The position numbers and the translations under genes were made by a program. DNA of 64,000 nucleotides from Ampelocalamus luodianensis (lineage: Eukaryota > Streptophyta > Magnoliopsida > Poales > Poaceae), in the NCBI GenBank assembly GCA_036346255.1, contig CM070619.1, positions 38,880,342 through 38,944,341 of the forward strand. The letters are read 5' to 3'. Positions 1-11,963 of this stretch are shown piece by piece; the stretch's first letter is position 1, and the number at the start of each line of letters is the position of its first letter. Below the pieces are notes generated by a model. It searched no databases, was not told the origin of the DNA, and saw only the letters and a program-made list of their open reading frames with translations.

Positions 1-176
1 TGTCGTTGTTGAACTTAGTAATGTATGTGTATGGAATTGATGTGTAATTTTGTGATGATGTACATATGCTGCAATTCTGGGAAGCATATGTCCATCGAGG
101 CTCAGAATGTTTAATTAGTAACGCTAGAACCATTTGGAGGTTAAGTGTTACTAGTTAAATATCCCGGGTCCTCACA
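1..176 (+). mobile_element. Element A, 5' LTR (3' end only; cut by window edge)
   Basis: This is the last 176 bases of a long terminal repeat. It matches the end of the copy at 5202-10097 with no substitution that I can find, only a 3-base and a 1-base indel. It ends in GGGTCCTCACA and is followed four bases later by a primer binding site. The rest of the LTR, which should be about 4.7 kb, lies left of the window. Confidence 0.93.
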
Positions 177-180
177 AAGT

Positions 181-193
181 TGGTATCAGAGCC
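181..193 (+). other. Element A primer binding site (tRNA-iMet)
   Basis: TGGTATCAGAGCC lies four bases after the LTR end. It is the usual complement of the 3' end of plant initiator methionine tRNA, which primes minus-strand synthesis in most plant gypsy elements. It fixes the plus orientation of element A. Confidence 0.93.
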
Positions 194-874
194 ATACTGA
201 CCGTAGAAACCCCTAGCTTGGTCGCCTTGTAGGATGTTCTGAAAACCTATTTTCAAGAGTCAAATGGTTTATGAAAATTAAGTAAGTTATCAGATTTTAC
301 TCCTTACCTATCTTAGTTTTCTTCACTCGTCTTGTTCTGGTTTGAGTTTTGAAAATTGTTTTCCTCTCATCTTCTTCCAAAGGATAGTCCTTATCGTTTA
401 ATTTGGGTTTTGGGGACCAATGAGTTTGGCAAATTGAAGTGTTGGCTGCCCTTCTACAAGGTTTTGAAGCTTCGAATGGAAAATTTCGACTAGGAGCTTG
501 ATGCAAAATCTGACAGCAAGCGCCAATTTCCTGACAGCAAGCTCAAAGGTTCTAAAGAAGGTAGATAATGAGAGGATAATTCAACTAAAACTGTGGGAAT
601 AAAAGGGTAAGAAGTGATATGAAATTAGCTAATGTCTATACTCTATCGTGTGGTTATACCTTGATTTTTGACCGTTTTGAGCCAGATTTTAGTTCTGAAA
701 TTTTGGGTCTTCTCAAACGATTACTCGCTCTTCCATACGGGTTAGTCGTTTCGAAGTGGATTCGTGACTTATGACCCCATGTTCTTTTGTGGCTGTTCGT
801 TGGTCATGTTAACTAAGTTTGATTCCCGTGCTCTTGGGTCTTGAATCAGATCTAACTTGTCTTAGTAAATCGTG
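194..874 (+). other. Element A untranslated leader
   Basis: About 680 bases lie between the primer binding site and gag. No reading frame of note is seen. The minus-strand frame at 297-506 is judged a chance frame. A similar leader of about 750 bases precedes gag in element C (19416-20170, reverse). Confidence 0.6.
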
Positions 875-1925
875 ATGGTCGGTGGGACACGAGCGGCCGG
901 AATCACCGTAGTCCCGATGAGGATCTTCCCTCCTCCGACCATGGCGGAAGTCCTCATGCGATCGAACGCAATCGCTCGGAGGACCGTAGGGTGTTGGAGG
1001 TCATCGCCAGAACACCTCCACTCACTCGTGCCTCTCGGATCCGGAGGTGGTTCCCGCCTCGTGGGGACTTGCGGAGTTCCTCCGCATCGCCTCCCACCTT
1101 CTCCCGGTCCGAGGACCCTTGGACGCAGACGATCGGCGCGCTCGTTGAGCGGAAGCTCAACGCTGCTCGCGCCGGAGCAGAGCGGCACTTTCGCATCCCA
1201 TCACCGGAGGGTGCGGCACTCATGGTGGGAGAACTTCCTGCCATGCACCGCGGGACACGTGGTCTCGTGGGAGGAGTTCCGACGCTTTCGTCGGGCCCAT
1301 GTCCCCGCCTACCGATGAAGTCAAGAAGAAGGAGTTCCTTGCGCCAAACAGGGCGCAAATGCGGATCGAGTACCTCCATGAGTTCAACCATTTGGCGAGG
1401 TACGCCTCGCCGAGGTGGCCACCGATGAGGCCAAGCAGAGAAGTTCGTGGAGGGTTTGTCCGAGGAGCTTCAGACAAGCTCTCTATTGTGGACTTCCCGA
1501 CTTCCGCACCTTGGTGGACAAGGCCATTATCGCCGAGCACAAGGCAGAGCGCCGGGCGAGTCCCGCAAGCGCAAGGGAGGCCCAGCCGTCCGCACAGCCG
1601 GCCTCGCTCGCCCCCGTGTTGGACCTCGCACCGTGGCCCGTTCTTTGGCTTCACCACCGCCGAGGCCTTCAAAGACCAGCTCCACGCCCTCCGCAGCCGT
1701 GACTCGGCCGCAGGCGTCGCGACCCAGCAGGTGTTCCCGCAACCCCGCGCCGACGCCACCGCTTCATCGCCACGACAAGGGCCACTACGCGAGTAGTTGT
1801 CCTAAGAAGATCGAGCGCCCTCGCCCCAATGGAGGACGCGGCAAGGGAGTGGTCACCCACCGACGTAAGACCCCGGCTTGGGGAGCGCCGAGTCAACCAT
1901 ATCTCGGCCGAGGAGGCACAGAGGC
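875..1925 (+). pseudogene. gag: Element A gag (capsid/nucleocapsid), frameshifted
   Basis: Gag forms the virus-like particle and binds the element RNA. The start is chosen at the ATG at 875, whose product opens MVGGTRAAG and parallels MAGGSRSGRG of element C. PPPTMAEVL follows at about residue 19, as in C. Homology then jumps between frames: RSEDRRV near 977, then PPTFSRSEDP near 1090, then the region matching EYLHEFNHLARYA near 1368. The nucleocapsid zinc knuckle near 1770-1800 keeps GHYASSC but its first two cysteines are disrupted. Minus-strand frames over this GC-rich stretch are shadows. At least four frame changes make it non-functional as written, but several breaks are one-base losses at CHG sites and could be sequence errors. 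Confidence 0.82.
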
Positions 1926-3660
1926 ACCCGACGTGGTGTTGGGTACGCCTTGTTAATTTGCGCCCGCTACGCTTTATTTGACTGGGCCTCGATTATTTTA
2001 TTTCGAGGTCTTTGTCGTTGATTGTGGGCTTCACCGTGTTCCTCCGGGATTCCATCGATTCGCTCCGGTTCGGAAATGAGAGACACAAGTATGCTTGGGA
2101 TGTTCCTATCCACATCGAAGGAGTGGGATTCTTGGCGAGTCTTATCCTCGCTCGACTCGGCGCGCTTGGATGTGATTCTTGGCATGGATTGGTTGTCCCA
2201 ACACTTGGGGCAAATCGATTGTTGTGAAGATTGTCTACCTCACCACTCTTCAGTGAACAGTTGGGTTTTCACCGCAGCTATAGAACCCCACCTTTATGTC
2301 CTTGAAGCGGCCAAGATTGGAGATTCACGACGTCCCCACGGTGTGTGACTTCGCGGATGTCTTTCCTGAAGATTTGCCAGGGATGCCTCCTGCTCGAGAT
2401 CTGGAGTTTGTGATCGAGTTGCTGCCCGGTACCGCCCCTATTTCTAAGAGGTCGACGCATGCCTCCTAATGAGTTGGAGGAGTCAAGAAGCAATCGGGTG
2501 AGCTGCAAGAGAAGGGTTTTATCCGTCCTAGCTCATCTCCTTGGGGTTGTCCAGTTATCTTTGTGAAGAAGAAGGACAAGACCTTGCGCATGTGTGTTGA
2601 TTACCGTCCGCTTAATGAGGTGACGGTAAAGAACAAGTATCCTTTGCCCCGTATTGATGATCTTTTCGATCAATTGACCGGAGCACGAGTCTTCTCCAAG
2701 ATTGACTTGAGATTGGGCTATCATCAAGTCAGGATCAGGACCGAGGATATTCCTAAGACGGCCTTTGCTACTCGTTATGGTCTTTACGAGTACACCGTCA
2801 TGTCTTTTGGTTTGACTAATGCTCCTGCTTTATTCATGAATCTTATGAACTCGGTATTCATGGAGTATTTGGGTAGGTTTGTGGTGGTATTCATCGATGA
2901 TATCCTTATCTACTCCAAGAGTGAAGAAGAGCACGCTGAGCATCTTAAGCTTGTGTTGGGCAAGTCGCGTGAGCACCACGTGATGCCAAATTCGCAAGTG
3001 CGAGTTCGTTGAAGGAAGTGGCATTCTTGGGCCATGTTCTTTCAAAGCAGAGGTGTGGTGTGGATCCTAGCAAGGTCGTGATGTGCTATCTTGGGGTCAC
3101 CAAGTCGGTCACCGATGTGCGGAGTTTTCTTGGTTTGGCTGGCTACTATCGCCGCTTTATCGAGAATTTCTCCAAGATTGCAAAGCCTATGACTGAACTA
3201 CTCAAGAAAGACAAGAAGTTTGAGTGGTCCGCTGCTTGTGATGTGAGTTTTCAGAACTCAAGAAGCGGTTGACCTCACCTCCAGTGCTTGTTCTCCCGAT
3301 ATTCACAAGAGTTTTGATATCTTTTGTGATGCTTCTCGTCGTGGTCTTGGTTGTGTTCTTATGCAGGAGGGCAAGGTTGTGGCCTATGCATCGCGGCGCT
3401 TGAGGCCTCATGAACTCAACTATCCTACTCATGACTTGGAGTTAGTCTTTGTGGTCCATGCACTCAAGATTTGGCGGCATTATCCGATTGGTAACCGCTA
3501 GAGGTGTATTCACCACAAGAGCTTGAAGTACTTGTTCACCCACCGATCTGAACCTCGTGCAAAGAAGATGGTTGGAATTGATCAAGGACTATGACATGGG
3601 TATTCGCACCATCCGGCAAGGCCAATGTTGTTGCAGATGCACTCACGGAAGGTGTATTGC
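1926..3660 (+). pseudogene. pol: Element A pol, protease - reverse transcriptase - RNase H part, frameshifted
   Basis: The protease region starts at APDVVLG (about 1927), but the FDSGAS active site is scrambled near 1970. The downstream flap-side motif LDVILGMDWLSQ is readable at about 2165-2205. Reverse transcriptase is the best part: one frame from 2563 to 3012 holds MCVDYRPLNEV, the catalytic Asp in FSKIDLRLGYHQ, MSFGLTNAPALF and the catalytic FVVVFIDDILIYS. The frame changes near 3000, continues with VAFLGHVLS and SFLGLAGYYRRFIENFSKIAKP, and changes again near 3255. RNase H follows with FCDASRRGLGCVL, HDLELV and, near 3630, VVADAL. Domain order is that of Ty3/gypsy. The start is set by homology, since gag and pol are read as one chain in this family. 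Confidence 0.85.
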
Positions 3661-5163
3661 AACATGTTGATGCTCCAAGAGCAAAGAGACTGCTCTCATT
3701 TCGAGTTCCAAATACCAATTTGGGTTTGATCGAGCACGGTTCCCTTGCTTCGTTGGTTGTGCAACCAACCTTGGTGGACCAAATCAAGGCGCACAACAGC
3801 ATGATGTTGGTATGAGCCAAATCAAGCGTAACATCAAGGATGGATAGCCAAGTGCTTTTCGTGAGGACGAGCATGGCGTTGTGTGGTTTGGGCGCGCCTT
3901 GTGGTTCCTAAGGTCATGGAACTGCGGGATTTGATTCTCCGCGAAGCCCATGATTCTCCTTTGTCTATTCATCCGGGCTACCAAGATGTATCGTGATCTT
4001 CGCCGAGATTCTCGTGGACCCGAATGAAGCGCGAGATTGCCGTGTTCGTTGTCGAGTGCGACGTGGTCGTCGCGTGAAGGCCGAGCATCGCGTCAAAGCA
4101 GTCTTCTTCAGCCTTTGCCGCGCGAATGGAAGTGGATTCAGTTGGCATGGACTTCATCACCGGATTGCCCCGCCGCCCAAAGGGAATGATGCTATTTGGG
4201 TCGTGGATCGATGTGTTGACTAAAGTGGCACATTTCCTTCCGCCAAGACTCGGCCGTGTGGGGCCTTGGCCGAACTTTATGTCTCGAGGATTGTGAGTCT
4301 TCACGTGTGCCAAGACGATTATTTCGATCGTGGTGCGCTTTTCACCTCGCGGTTTTGGCATAGTCCGCAAGAGGCTATGGGGACCCGCCTTCATTTCAAG
4401 ATGACCTTTCATCCTCGTGATCGATGGTCGACGGAGCGAGTCAACCAAGTGTTGGAAGATATGCTCCGTGCTTGTGTTCTTTCCTATGGGAAAAGTGGAG
4501 AAGTGCCTACCTTTGCTGAGTTCTCCTACAACAACAGCTATCAAAGCCGCCTTGGCATGGCACCATTTGAGGCTTTGTATGGAAGAAGATGCGAACCCCA
4601 TTGAACTGGGCCGAGACCGTGAGCGCGATTCTTCGCCCGCATTCGATTAATGAGGCCGAAAGTCAAGTTCGCTTGATCCGCGAGCACCGCGCACGCCCAC
4701 CTGCATAAAAGAGCTATGCGATCGCCGTCGCCGTGAGTTGAGCTTTGAGCCCAATGACTTTGTGTATCTCAAAGTCTCACCTTGAAGGGCCATCGCTTTG
4801 GCATCAAGGGCAAGTTGGCTCCTCGATATGTTGGGCCTTATCGATCGCCGAGAGAGTTGGAGCGATTGCATATAGATTGAGCCGCCAACCGCACTTGAGG
4901 GGTGCATGATGTGTTCCATGTTTCACACCAAGAAGTGCCTCCGTGTCCCAACTGAGGAAACTCCGTTGGAAACTCTCGATGTGCAGGAGAATTTGACCTA
5001 CCGCGAGCATCCTGTTCGCATTCTTGAGGAATCTGAACGGAGAACAAGGAACCGTGTCATCAAGTTCCTTAAGGTTCAGTGGTCAAACCATTCCGAAGAT
5101 GAAGCAACTTGGGAGCGAGAAGATCGCCTTCGTGCAGATTTTCCTTCTTTCTTCTCCGAGTAG
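3661..5163 (+). pseudogene. pol: Element A pol, integrase and chromodomain part, frameshifted
   Basis: Integrase inserts the cDNA into the genome. The spacer matching LGLIEHGSLASLVVQPTLVDQIK is near 3720. The zinc-binding HDSPLSIHPG is near 3950, the first catalytic Asp (MDFITGL) near 4148, and the DRG of the second near 4325. A TERVN-like stretch carrying the Glu is near 4432. A GPY-type segment (LAPRYVGPY) is spread over two frames near 4812-4850. A clean frame from 4906 ends at TAG 5161-5163 and contains KKCLRVPTEE and the chromodomain core DEATWEREDRLRADF. At least five frame breaks are present. GGTCGACGG at 4426-4434, where element D reads GGTCAGACGG, breaks the frame at the TER motif. 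Confidence 0.85.
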
Positions 5164-5186
5164 ACTAATCTCGGCCGAGATTCTTG

Positions 5187-5200
5187 TAAGGGGGGGAGAG
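5187..5200 (+). other. Element A polypurine tract
   Basis: TAAGGGGGGGAGAG lies right before the 3' LTR start (TGTAACATCCC at 5202). It is the usual plus-strand primer of LTR retrotransposons. Confidence 0.9.
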
Positions 5201-6214
5201 TTGTAACATCCCAAATTTTGGGCTTGTGTTTCAAATGTAAGAAAATGAGTAGAAATTAAAACTTTTTCTTACATCATGTATTTCCTGTTGTGCCAAGCAA
5301 TTCTTGTTCAAAGGATTATGGAATTACATTGTCACAAGTCCTTTTGATCCAAATCTTGTTCTTCCAAAAACAATCTTGTCAAATCTTTTGATCATCCTCT
5401 GATATATTTTTCCTAAGTCTCTGTGGTGGTATGTGACCCCTCTGAAAAATTTCACAATTTTTAGAAATTGTTTGAATATTTTTAGAGGCAGTCAAACCTG
5501 TTTGACTCTCAGTCAAACATTAAAACAGAGCCTTGCAGAATTTTTGGAGATTTATTCGCAGCATAAAAATCTCTGAAAATTTTACACAAGGTTAATATCT
5601 GAGTTAGCAAGCTCCTGTAAAATTTTCATAATTTTTGAGTTATTTTGCTACCTCAAATAAATCTTTCGAGTCTCTCGTTCTTTTCAAAGTCAAACTAGGT
5701 CTTACTGTTGTTGTTTCTGCTCGAGCCATTTGATTCGTCCAACAACTAAACGCACCGAGCCACTCTTTAAAACGCGCGCGCGATATCACCGTTGATTCAA
5801 ATCGCGCCCATGTTCGTAAGCATTCGGACCCTCCGCTGCATTGGCCGAGGGGACCGTTGGATTTCAATCCGACCGCCCGTGTTTCGTAGGCAATCGGACC
5901 GTCCCGCGAACTCGCTAAATCGTGACCGCCCATTTTTAATCCGACGGTCGTGGTTTGTTTTCGCTGTTCTTCTTCCTCCTCTCGCTTCTTCGAGCGCAGC
6001 GCGGCAATGGCGTAAAGAGAGAGGTTGAGTGGGTGGCGTTGATGGGTCACCTCAAAGTTGCTTTCGCCAACGCTCTCTCGTGGAGCATTTAATGCGCCAG
6101 CTTTCTCCTCCATTGTCCCGAGTCTCACTTGCTCCCATCTTTTCTTGGTCTACAACCGAGCATGAACCGAGCTCACCATGGGCTCATGTCCTTGATCGAA
6201 ACCCTAATCCTTCC

Positions 6215-6222
6215 CTATATAA
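6215..6222 (+). promoter_or_regulatory. TATA box in LTR A
   Basis: CTATATAA lies about 1 kb into the LTR in the sense strand, after GC-rich U3 and before a CT-rich leader. This is the expected place of the RNA polymerase II start of the element transcript. Confidence 0.6.
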
Positions 6223-9200
6223 TTGCCCTCCGGGTCCTCCCGGTGTTCCTTTGCACCACACTTTGCTCTTCTCTCAGTTTGAGCTCAAGAACACCTCTCA
6301 CCCTCAAAACACCATTGTTGGTCAGAGCTCTAATGGCGGCCTTGGTGTCCAAGTGGTTCACCTTCAACTTTTCTTGCACCCTTGTGAACTCCTCAACCTC
6401 CTTTATATTTCCCTAACTTGATTTTGGGTTGCATTCACAGAATCACTCAATTTTAAGTTTGGAGATTTTCGTTGGTTTCACCCCTTTCTTCTCCATTCTG
6501 TAAGTGATTCTTTTGCAATTAATTGCTTTTGGAGCCTCTTTGAGCTATAATGAAGTCGTGGTAATGATTTGGTTCTACTCATTTTGCTCGTAACCTCATT
6601 TTCCACTTCATCTTCTTCTGCCCGGTGGACTTCATCGTGTTCAAGTCTTCCCCTGCCATCTTTGAAGCTCCTCTCTGATAAGGTAGCTCCTATATAGTCC
6701 CTAGAAGTCATGGCACTCGCTTCCTTGACCGCAGCGAGCATTTTGCCATTTTCGTGTTTTGCCGTGTCGGCCTTCATCTTTGTTTTCCGGCTCGTGGCGT
6801 TCTGCACTTCCACCGCGGCGAGGTCACCACCATCGGGTCCGCAACACTATTGCGAACCCATTTTGATAGTTTAGGGCGCCGCCGCGACCGAGTCGCCGGC
6901 GACAAGCCGCCAAAGCCACTCGGTTTTGCCGCTGAGAAGCTCCCGCTGCTGATCATTAGGACACATTAATTACCAATCATTAGCTGTTAATTGTGTCTTA
7001 ATCATTAGTATTGGGCCACTGACCAGTGGGCCCAATCTCCTTAAATCAATCTCTGGTTCAATCCCGCACTGTTCCGACATCATTAATGCTTAATCATTGA
7101 TTAATAAAAATGTCGGCACTTAATCCTGGCCGGAAACCTTCTCGGGTCGCTGACTTGTGGGCCCAGTGCACTGTGCGCGTGGGTTAAATCGTTGCGGTCG
7201 TGACTCGTAGTCACTGACATGCGGTCCCACTCGCCAAGCACTCTTTTTGAACTTCGATCTATAGCCGCCGTCCATTTTGCGATCCGCGCCCGGATCTTGT
7301 ATGCATTCGGACCATCCGTTCCCCTCATCATCCCGGACCGCCCATCTCGTGATCTCGCGGCCGAGATCATGAATGCAATCGGACCTTCCGGCTAGATTTG
7401 GGTTCGAGCCGCTCATCTTTAGATCTGCGGTCGTGGTTCACCGAGGCAACCGCATCGTCCGTTGCATACACTCGTGGAACCGCTGGATCTTGATCCAACG
7501 GTGGGTTTCATTTGGGTTCACGCGCAGCGCTGTTTGCGCGCGCGTGAGCCGAGGATGTTAGATCAAGGGTTGTGAGTTGTCCACGCCATTTTCTTTGTAT
7601 TGGGTTGTTCTGTATTTGGTAAGTATTTGTTTATCAACCGAAAATGATATAAAAACTTTAGAAACTCATAACTAATTCATTTTAATCGCTTTTTAGTTAA
7701 TTCCAATCGTGATAAATTATGTTGTCACTTTAGCTTATTATAAAATGGATTTAAGCATGTTCCAAGAGTGTAAAATTGTATAAATAGGAATAACTTGATT
7801 TTCGGCATTTTGAATATTCCGTAAAATGAATAAAACTTTAGAAAACGATATCTTGCTCTGTATGTCCAAAATGAATGATTCCAACCTTGATAAATTTGTT
7901 ATTAACCCAATGTTAATATAAAAATGATGGTAGGTCCAAGATTGTAATGTAAACCTTGATTAATGATTTGGTACCTATTTTCAAAGATTTAGAAAATTTC
8001 GAAGGCTTATAAAATGCACAAGTAATTTTCTCAGAACTGCAAAATATATATGATAAATTCTAGAAAACCCCTCTGTGGGTATACTTCACTGTAAAATTAG
8101 TTTTGCACATATTTATGTTCCTGGAAAGTGCATTATGCTAATTTTGCATCTTAGAAAAATCATAACTAAATCACTTTAACTCCAAATGACCTGAAATTTT
8201 ATATGGGTTACCTCTATACCAGTAGGTAGCTACCATAAAAATTTCAGCTTCAAAATCTTTCTAGAAAATATTTTTGCTACAGTGCTAATTATGGCCGAAA
8301 ATGTGTTTTTAGGTAATATCTTTTGCACCACAAATCCAAATTAGGTTTTTCCAGTTTCTATGTCTTGGTATATTTGTATTCTACCTTGTGTATAAATTTC
8401 GTTGTATTTGGATAATTTTTGCTTGCTCTTTTGTTTAAGTGTTGCTAGTCTTATTGGTTGTTCTTGGTTCTTTTGCCTTTTCGCTTAGGATTCGACATTT
8501 GCGGTAACCCCGAGAACGACCCTCCGCAACAAATTGAACAACAGCAAGCAGGCAAGCAGTTTGATCATGTTAATCCCAGTATTTTGAGTATTTATGTTGA
8601 TTACAAATTCTATGTATGCATTGCTATTTTGTTTTAATAGTTGGCCTAGTAGATGCATTTCCTTAGCAAATGATTATCCTCTACTACCATGAGCCTAGGT
8701 TACTTGCTGTGATTTAGAGTCCGTGGATGGGCTCTTGTCACTTAGTAGTTGCGAATTAATTGCTTAGCCATGCTTAGCTTCGGTAGAAATGGGCGGTTAT
8801 CGACTTGTCGATAACCTTGATCACACAAACTTATTATGTATTATGATTTCCATCTTGTGCCATGTCTACTTATGAAAACTAAAACTGAAAACAAAATGAT
8901 TTAGACTTGGGCACAATGGTATGATGGTGTGATTTTCGGTGTGACCGAATGGTGCCTAAGTCAACAAGGACCGAACATCTTGTTACACTAAACCAAGCAT
9001 TTTAGCGTGCTAACCACACTAGAGGGTATGGGACCTCTCTTGACTTAGTACTTTGGCGTGTATTGGCCCGGACGCAGGAGGTCGCAGGAGGGATGGTGTT
9101 GGGAGACAGTAGTCCGAAAGACTTCACCCGGGATGGGATTTGTTGTCTTTCGGCTTGCAATGTAGCGTATGGTGTTTCTACCCATACGAGCGGCTCGTAG

Positions 9201-9290
9201 TTAATACACAATATTGGAAAGCGCCTCAGAGGACTTAGCCGTGTTTGCATACCTACGAAGTGTGCTTTTGGCTTAAAGGCGGTCCAAGTG

Positions 9291-9354
9291 TGGGTACATT
9301 GGTACACCCCCGCAGGTTAAAACTATTCGAATAGCCTTGTCCTAGGTTATGGAC
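9291..9354 (+). promoter_or_regulatory. Conserved palindromic LTR block (copy in A)
   Basis: The block contains the perfect 12-base palindrome CTATTCGAATAG at 9323-9334 and a degenerate CCCCGCAGG where other copies read CCCTGCAGGG. It lies about 750 bases from the LTR end. Similar blocks occur in LTRs B, C, D, H (both) and I. Its role is unknown. Confidence 0.7.
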
Positions 9355-9658
9355 ACGCTTGGGGAGGTCTTTCAAGAGTTAGACTACAACCTTTTAAATT
9401 AAAACTTGATGGGTGGTACGAATCGGGATTCGTGCTATGTTGTGGTGGCTATTGGGATAGTCACTTCCTGTGGTTACTTGTATGTATCAGACTTCATCTG
9501 TTACTTTGATAAACAAACAGATTTGCAAACTTGCTTTTGAAATATATTACATTATTGCAAATAAAGTTGGCTTCATGCAAAATAAGACATACAACCTCCA
9601 CCTAAATAAGCTTGCATGTAGTTATGAATAGGTCTGCTATTCCACACGTCAGTCTTGC

Positions 9659-9712
9659 GGGTACAAAGACAATCTTTGTACTCAGATGCTATGCTTAATT
9701 GTTTTGTTGCAG
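9659..9712 (+). promoter_or_regulatory. LTR hairpin followed by acceptor-like TTGCAG (A)
   Basis: GGGTACAAAGA (9659-9669), loop CAA, then TCTTTGTACTC (9673-9683) form an 11-pair stem with one G:T pair. A T-rich stretch and TTGCAG follow, ending at 9712, then AGGAAGAAGGTGAGC. It resembles a 3' splice site or an R-region processing signal. Confidence 0.6.
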
Positions 9713-10097
9713 AGGAAGAAGGTGAGCCCGAAGGGCCTCACTTTTGTGAGCTGTGTTGTGGTAGCTTGCGGGGCGACTAGCTTGGCGGCCCGGTCGGTTG
9801 CCTTGTGGGTGTGTGGCTAACCGGTCGACTTTTGTTCTAGCCATCTTATGGCGCTTTTGCTTCACTTGTCATTCTTGTATATTGTTCTATTTGGCGGTCG
9901 GCTCTCTTTGTAATAACTTTATGTATGTCGTTGTTGAACTTAGTAATGTATGTGTATGGAATTGATGTGTAATTTTGTGATGATGTACATATGCTGCAAT
10001 TGGAAGCATATGTCCATCGAGGCTCGAATGTTTAATTAGTAACGCTAGAACCATTTGGAGGTTAAGTGTTACTAGTTAAATATCCCGGGTCCTCACA

Positions 10098-10511
10098 GAC
10101 CATGTCTATCTTAAAGTGTCACCTATGAAGGGTACTCATCGTTTTGGTAAAGGAAAGCTCGCACCTCGTTATATCGGACCCTTCCGAATAATTGCCAAGC
10201 GAGGAGTCGTAGCTTATCAATTGAACTACCGAATCACTCTCAAGCAGTTGCATGATACTTTTCATGTGTCTCAATTGAAGAAATGCCTTCGTGTTCCTAT
10301 TGAGGCAACCGCTATGAGCATCTTGATCTCCAACCTGATCTTTCCTATCAAGAACAACCAAAGGCGTATCCTCGACACAATGGAACGCAGACAAGAAATC
10401 GCATCTTGTCAAGTTCTTGAAAATTCATGGGCTAATCATTCCGAGGATGAAGCCACTTGGGAGCGCGAAGATCTGATGCAGATTGAGCACCCCCATCTTT
10501 TTGTTGTTTAG
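10098..10511 (+). pseudogene. pol: Element B pol, integrase C-terminus and chromodomain (5' part outside window)
   Basis: Sequence right of element A resumes inside another integrase. The reading is open from 10098 (HVYLKVSPMKG) to the stop at 10509-10511. The GPY-type segment APRYIGPFRIIAKRG lies near 10160-10205, HVSQLKKCLRVP near 10264-10300, and the chromodomain core NHSEDEATWERED near 10435-10473. The central chromodomain part around 10395-10430 is poorly conserved, so a compensated frame change is likely there. Everything upstream of this point in B lies left of base 1, because A is inserted here. The 133-odd residues visible show no internal stop. Confidence 0.85.
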
Positions 10512-10714
10512 TGCTTTCCCTTGAATCAAGAAAGGAAAGTTTAAACAAAGCAATGTAAACAAAGATGTAATGATAACACTATGTTGTTATGTAAATTTCT
10601 TCTTTGTTATCATTGAAGGAAACCAAGACAACAGATGTTGAAGTTCCTCATAAATCATTTCTATTTCACTTCTTTCTAATCTTAAACTTGTCTAAATCTC
10701 GGGGACGAGATTTT
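10512..10714 (+). other. Element B 3' untranslated stretch
   Basis: About 200 bases lie between the pol stop and the polypurine tract, with TCTCGGGGACGAGATTTT just before it. The same phrase precedes the tract in element H, and a shorter form precedes it in F (reverse). No gene is seen. Confidence 0.6.
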
Positions 10715-10731
10715 CTTAAGGGGGGTAGGTT
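10715..10731 (+). other. Element B polypurine tract
   Basis: CTTAAGGGGGGTAGG lies just before the LTR start TGTAACAGCCCC at 10732. Confidence 0.88.
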
Positions 10732-11330
10732 TGTAACAGCCCCAAGTTTATAAACACTAATAAAATGCTTTATAAACAGTAATGAGGTACTGCTCATAAC
10801 ATTACTGCTCATTTCTATACTTTGGGCAAAGATGTTACAAATTAAAACCTTCCTTTTAGCCAAAACCCTAAAGAACCCTTTGAAGTCTTAAAGGAATACA
10901 AGATAAAACTTGTATTATGACTGGAAGTATTTTTATTAAAGCCTAGATAAATTATCTTGGCTAAAAATATTTTGTTGCATTTTTAGAAATTATTTGGGCT
11001 TAAAGAAAAATTTATTGTCTTTAAATAAATATTTTCGGCCTGAAATAAATATTTATGTATTTTACAAAGTGAAAATGTGGTTTATAAAATTTAACTGGGC
11101 AATATGTTATCCCAGTAGCTTCCAGTAAAAATTTCATGATTTTATAAATTTATTTGCTATTTTTAAAAGCCCAGTCAAACCTTTTAGTATTTGAATAAGG
11201 TTTGGTCTACTAAACCGGTCTAAACCCGAACTCAGCACTGTAGCGACTCAAGCCATGTGGTTGGGTCCAACCGAATCAATTGGTCTGGCTCGGTCACGTT
11301 CGGGCGCAAGCCCAAAACTCTACGCGTGAT

Positions 11331-11963
11331 ATGAGCCGTTGATCTTCAATCGAGCCGCGGCTATAACACCCCGCGAGCCGCCCACGTGTGCATCTTAATC
11401 TCCGCCGTTGGATCTTGTTCTAACGAGCGAGATAAATGTGTGCAATCGGACAACTCTGGATCCCTTTCAATCTCCACCGCTCATTCTCGATCCAACAGCG
11501 CACCCTTTTCGCTTTAAACTTAAAGGCGCTTTATCCGAGCCGTTAGATTCAAATCCTACGGTTTTTCCTTTTACGCGTGTTATAAAGCCCGCACTCCTCG
11601 GGCCGTTGGATCTTCATCGTGTGGTCCGATTGGTGTATGCATTCGACGACTCCGATCCCCTCACGATCGCAGCCATTCATTCTTGATCCAACGGCGCCGC
11701 TTTTCCAATTTGAAATCGAGGCGCGATTATATGGGCCTTTGGATTTCAATCTCACGCGCTCCTTTTTGACCGTGGGCCTTTAAAGCCCAAAATCGGTGGA
11801 TCGTTGGATTTCAATCGTAAGGTCCATATGAGTGTATGCAATCGGACCATCCGGTTCAATTTTCCATCCTGACCGTAGAAATCAAATCCAACGGTGTTGT
11901 GCCATCGCATCTAAACGGGGCGACGTGTATCCTTTTAATCGATCGTTGGATTTTAATCCAACG
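11331..11963 (+). repeat. Array of GCCGTTGGATT / AATCCAACGGC motifs in LTR B
   Basis: About ten short copies of CCGTTGGAT or its complement occur every 60-130 bases. The clearest is CGTTGGATTTTAATCCAACG at 11944-11963, a 9-base inverted repeat with a 2-base loop. TGCAATCGGAC motifs are interleaved (for example near 11440 and 11838). The same motifs recur in LTRs A, C and I upstream of the TATA box, so it is a U3 feature. Confidence 0.7.

Larger units (their letters stand above)
5202..10097 (+). mobile_element. Element A 3' LTR (4.9 kb)
   Basis: It runs from TGTAACATCCC to GGTCCTCACA, directly after the polypurine tract, and its end repeats bases 1-176. At 4.9 kb it is long, as in Tekay-type grass chromoviruses. 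It holds a U3 part with repeated GTTGGATT/AATCC and GCATTCGGACC motifs (5788-5945 and 7295-7500), a TATA box at 6215, a CT-rich leader, an AT-rich stretch at 7600-8450 without any frame, a palindromic block at 9291-9354 and a hairpin plus acceptor-like site at 9659-9712. Small frames inside (for example 6029-6421 and 7101-7416) are LTR sequence, not genes. The right flank GACCA should be the 5-base target duplication, but the left copy is outside the window. Confidence 0.93.

Noticed and set aside
862..1759. Minus-strand frames of up to 179 codons
   Set aside because: Antisense of element A gag, which has clear homology on the plus strand in pieces.
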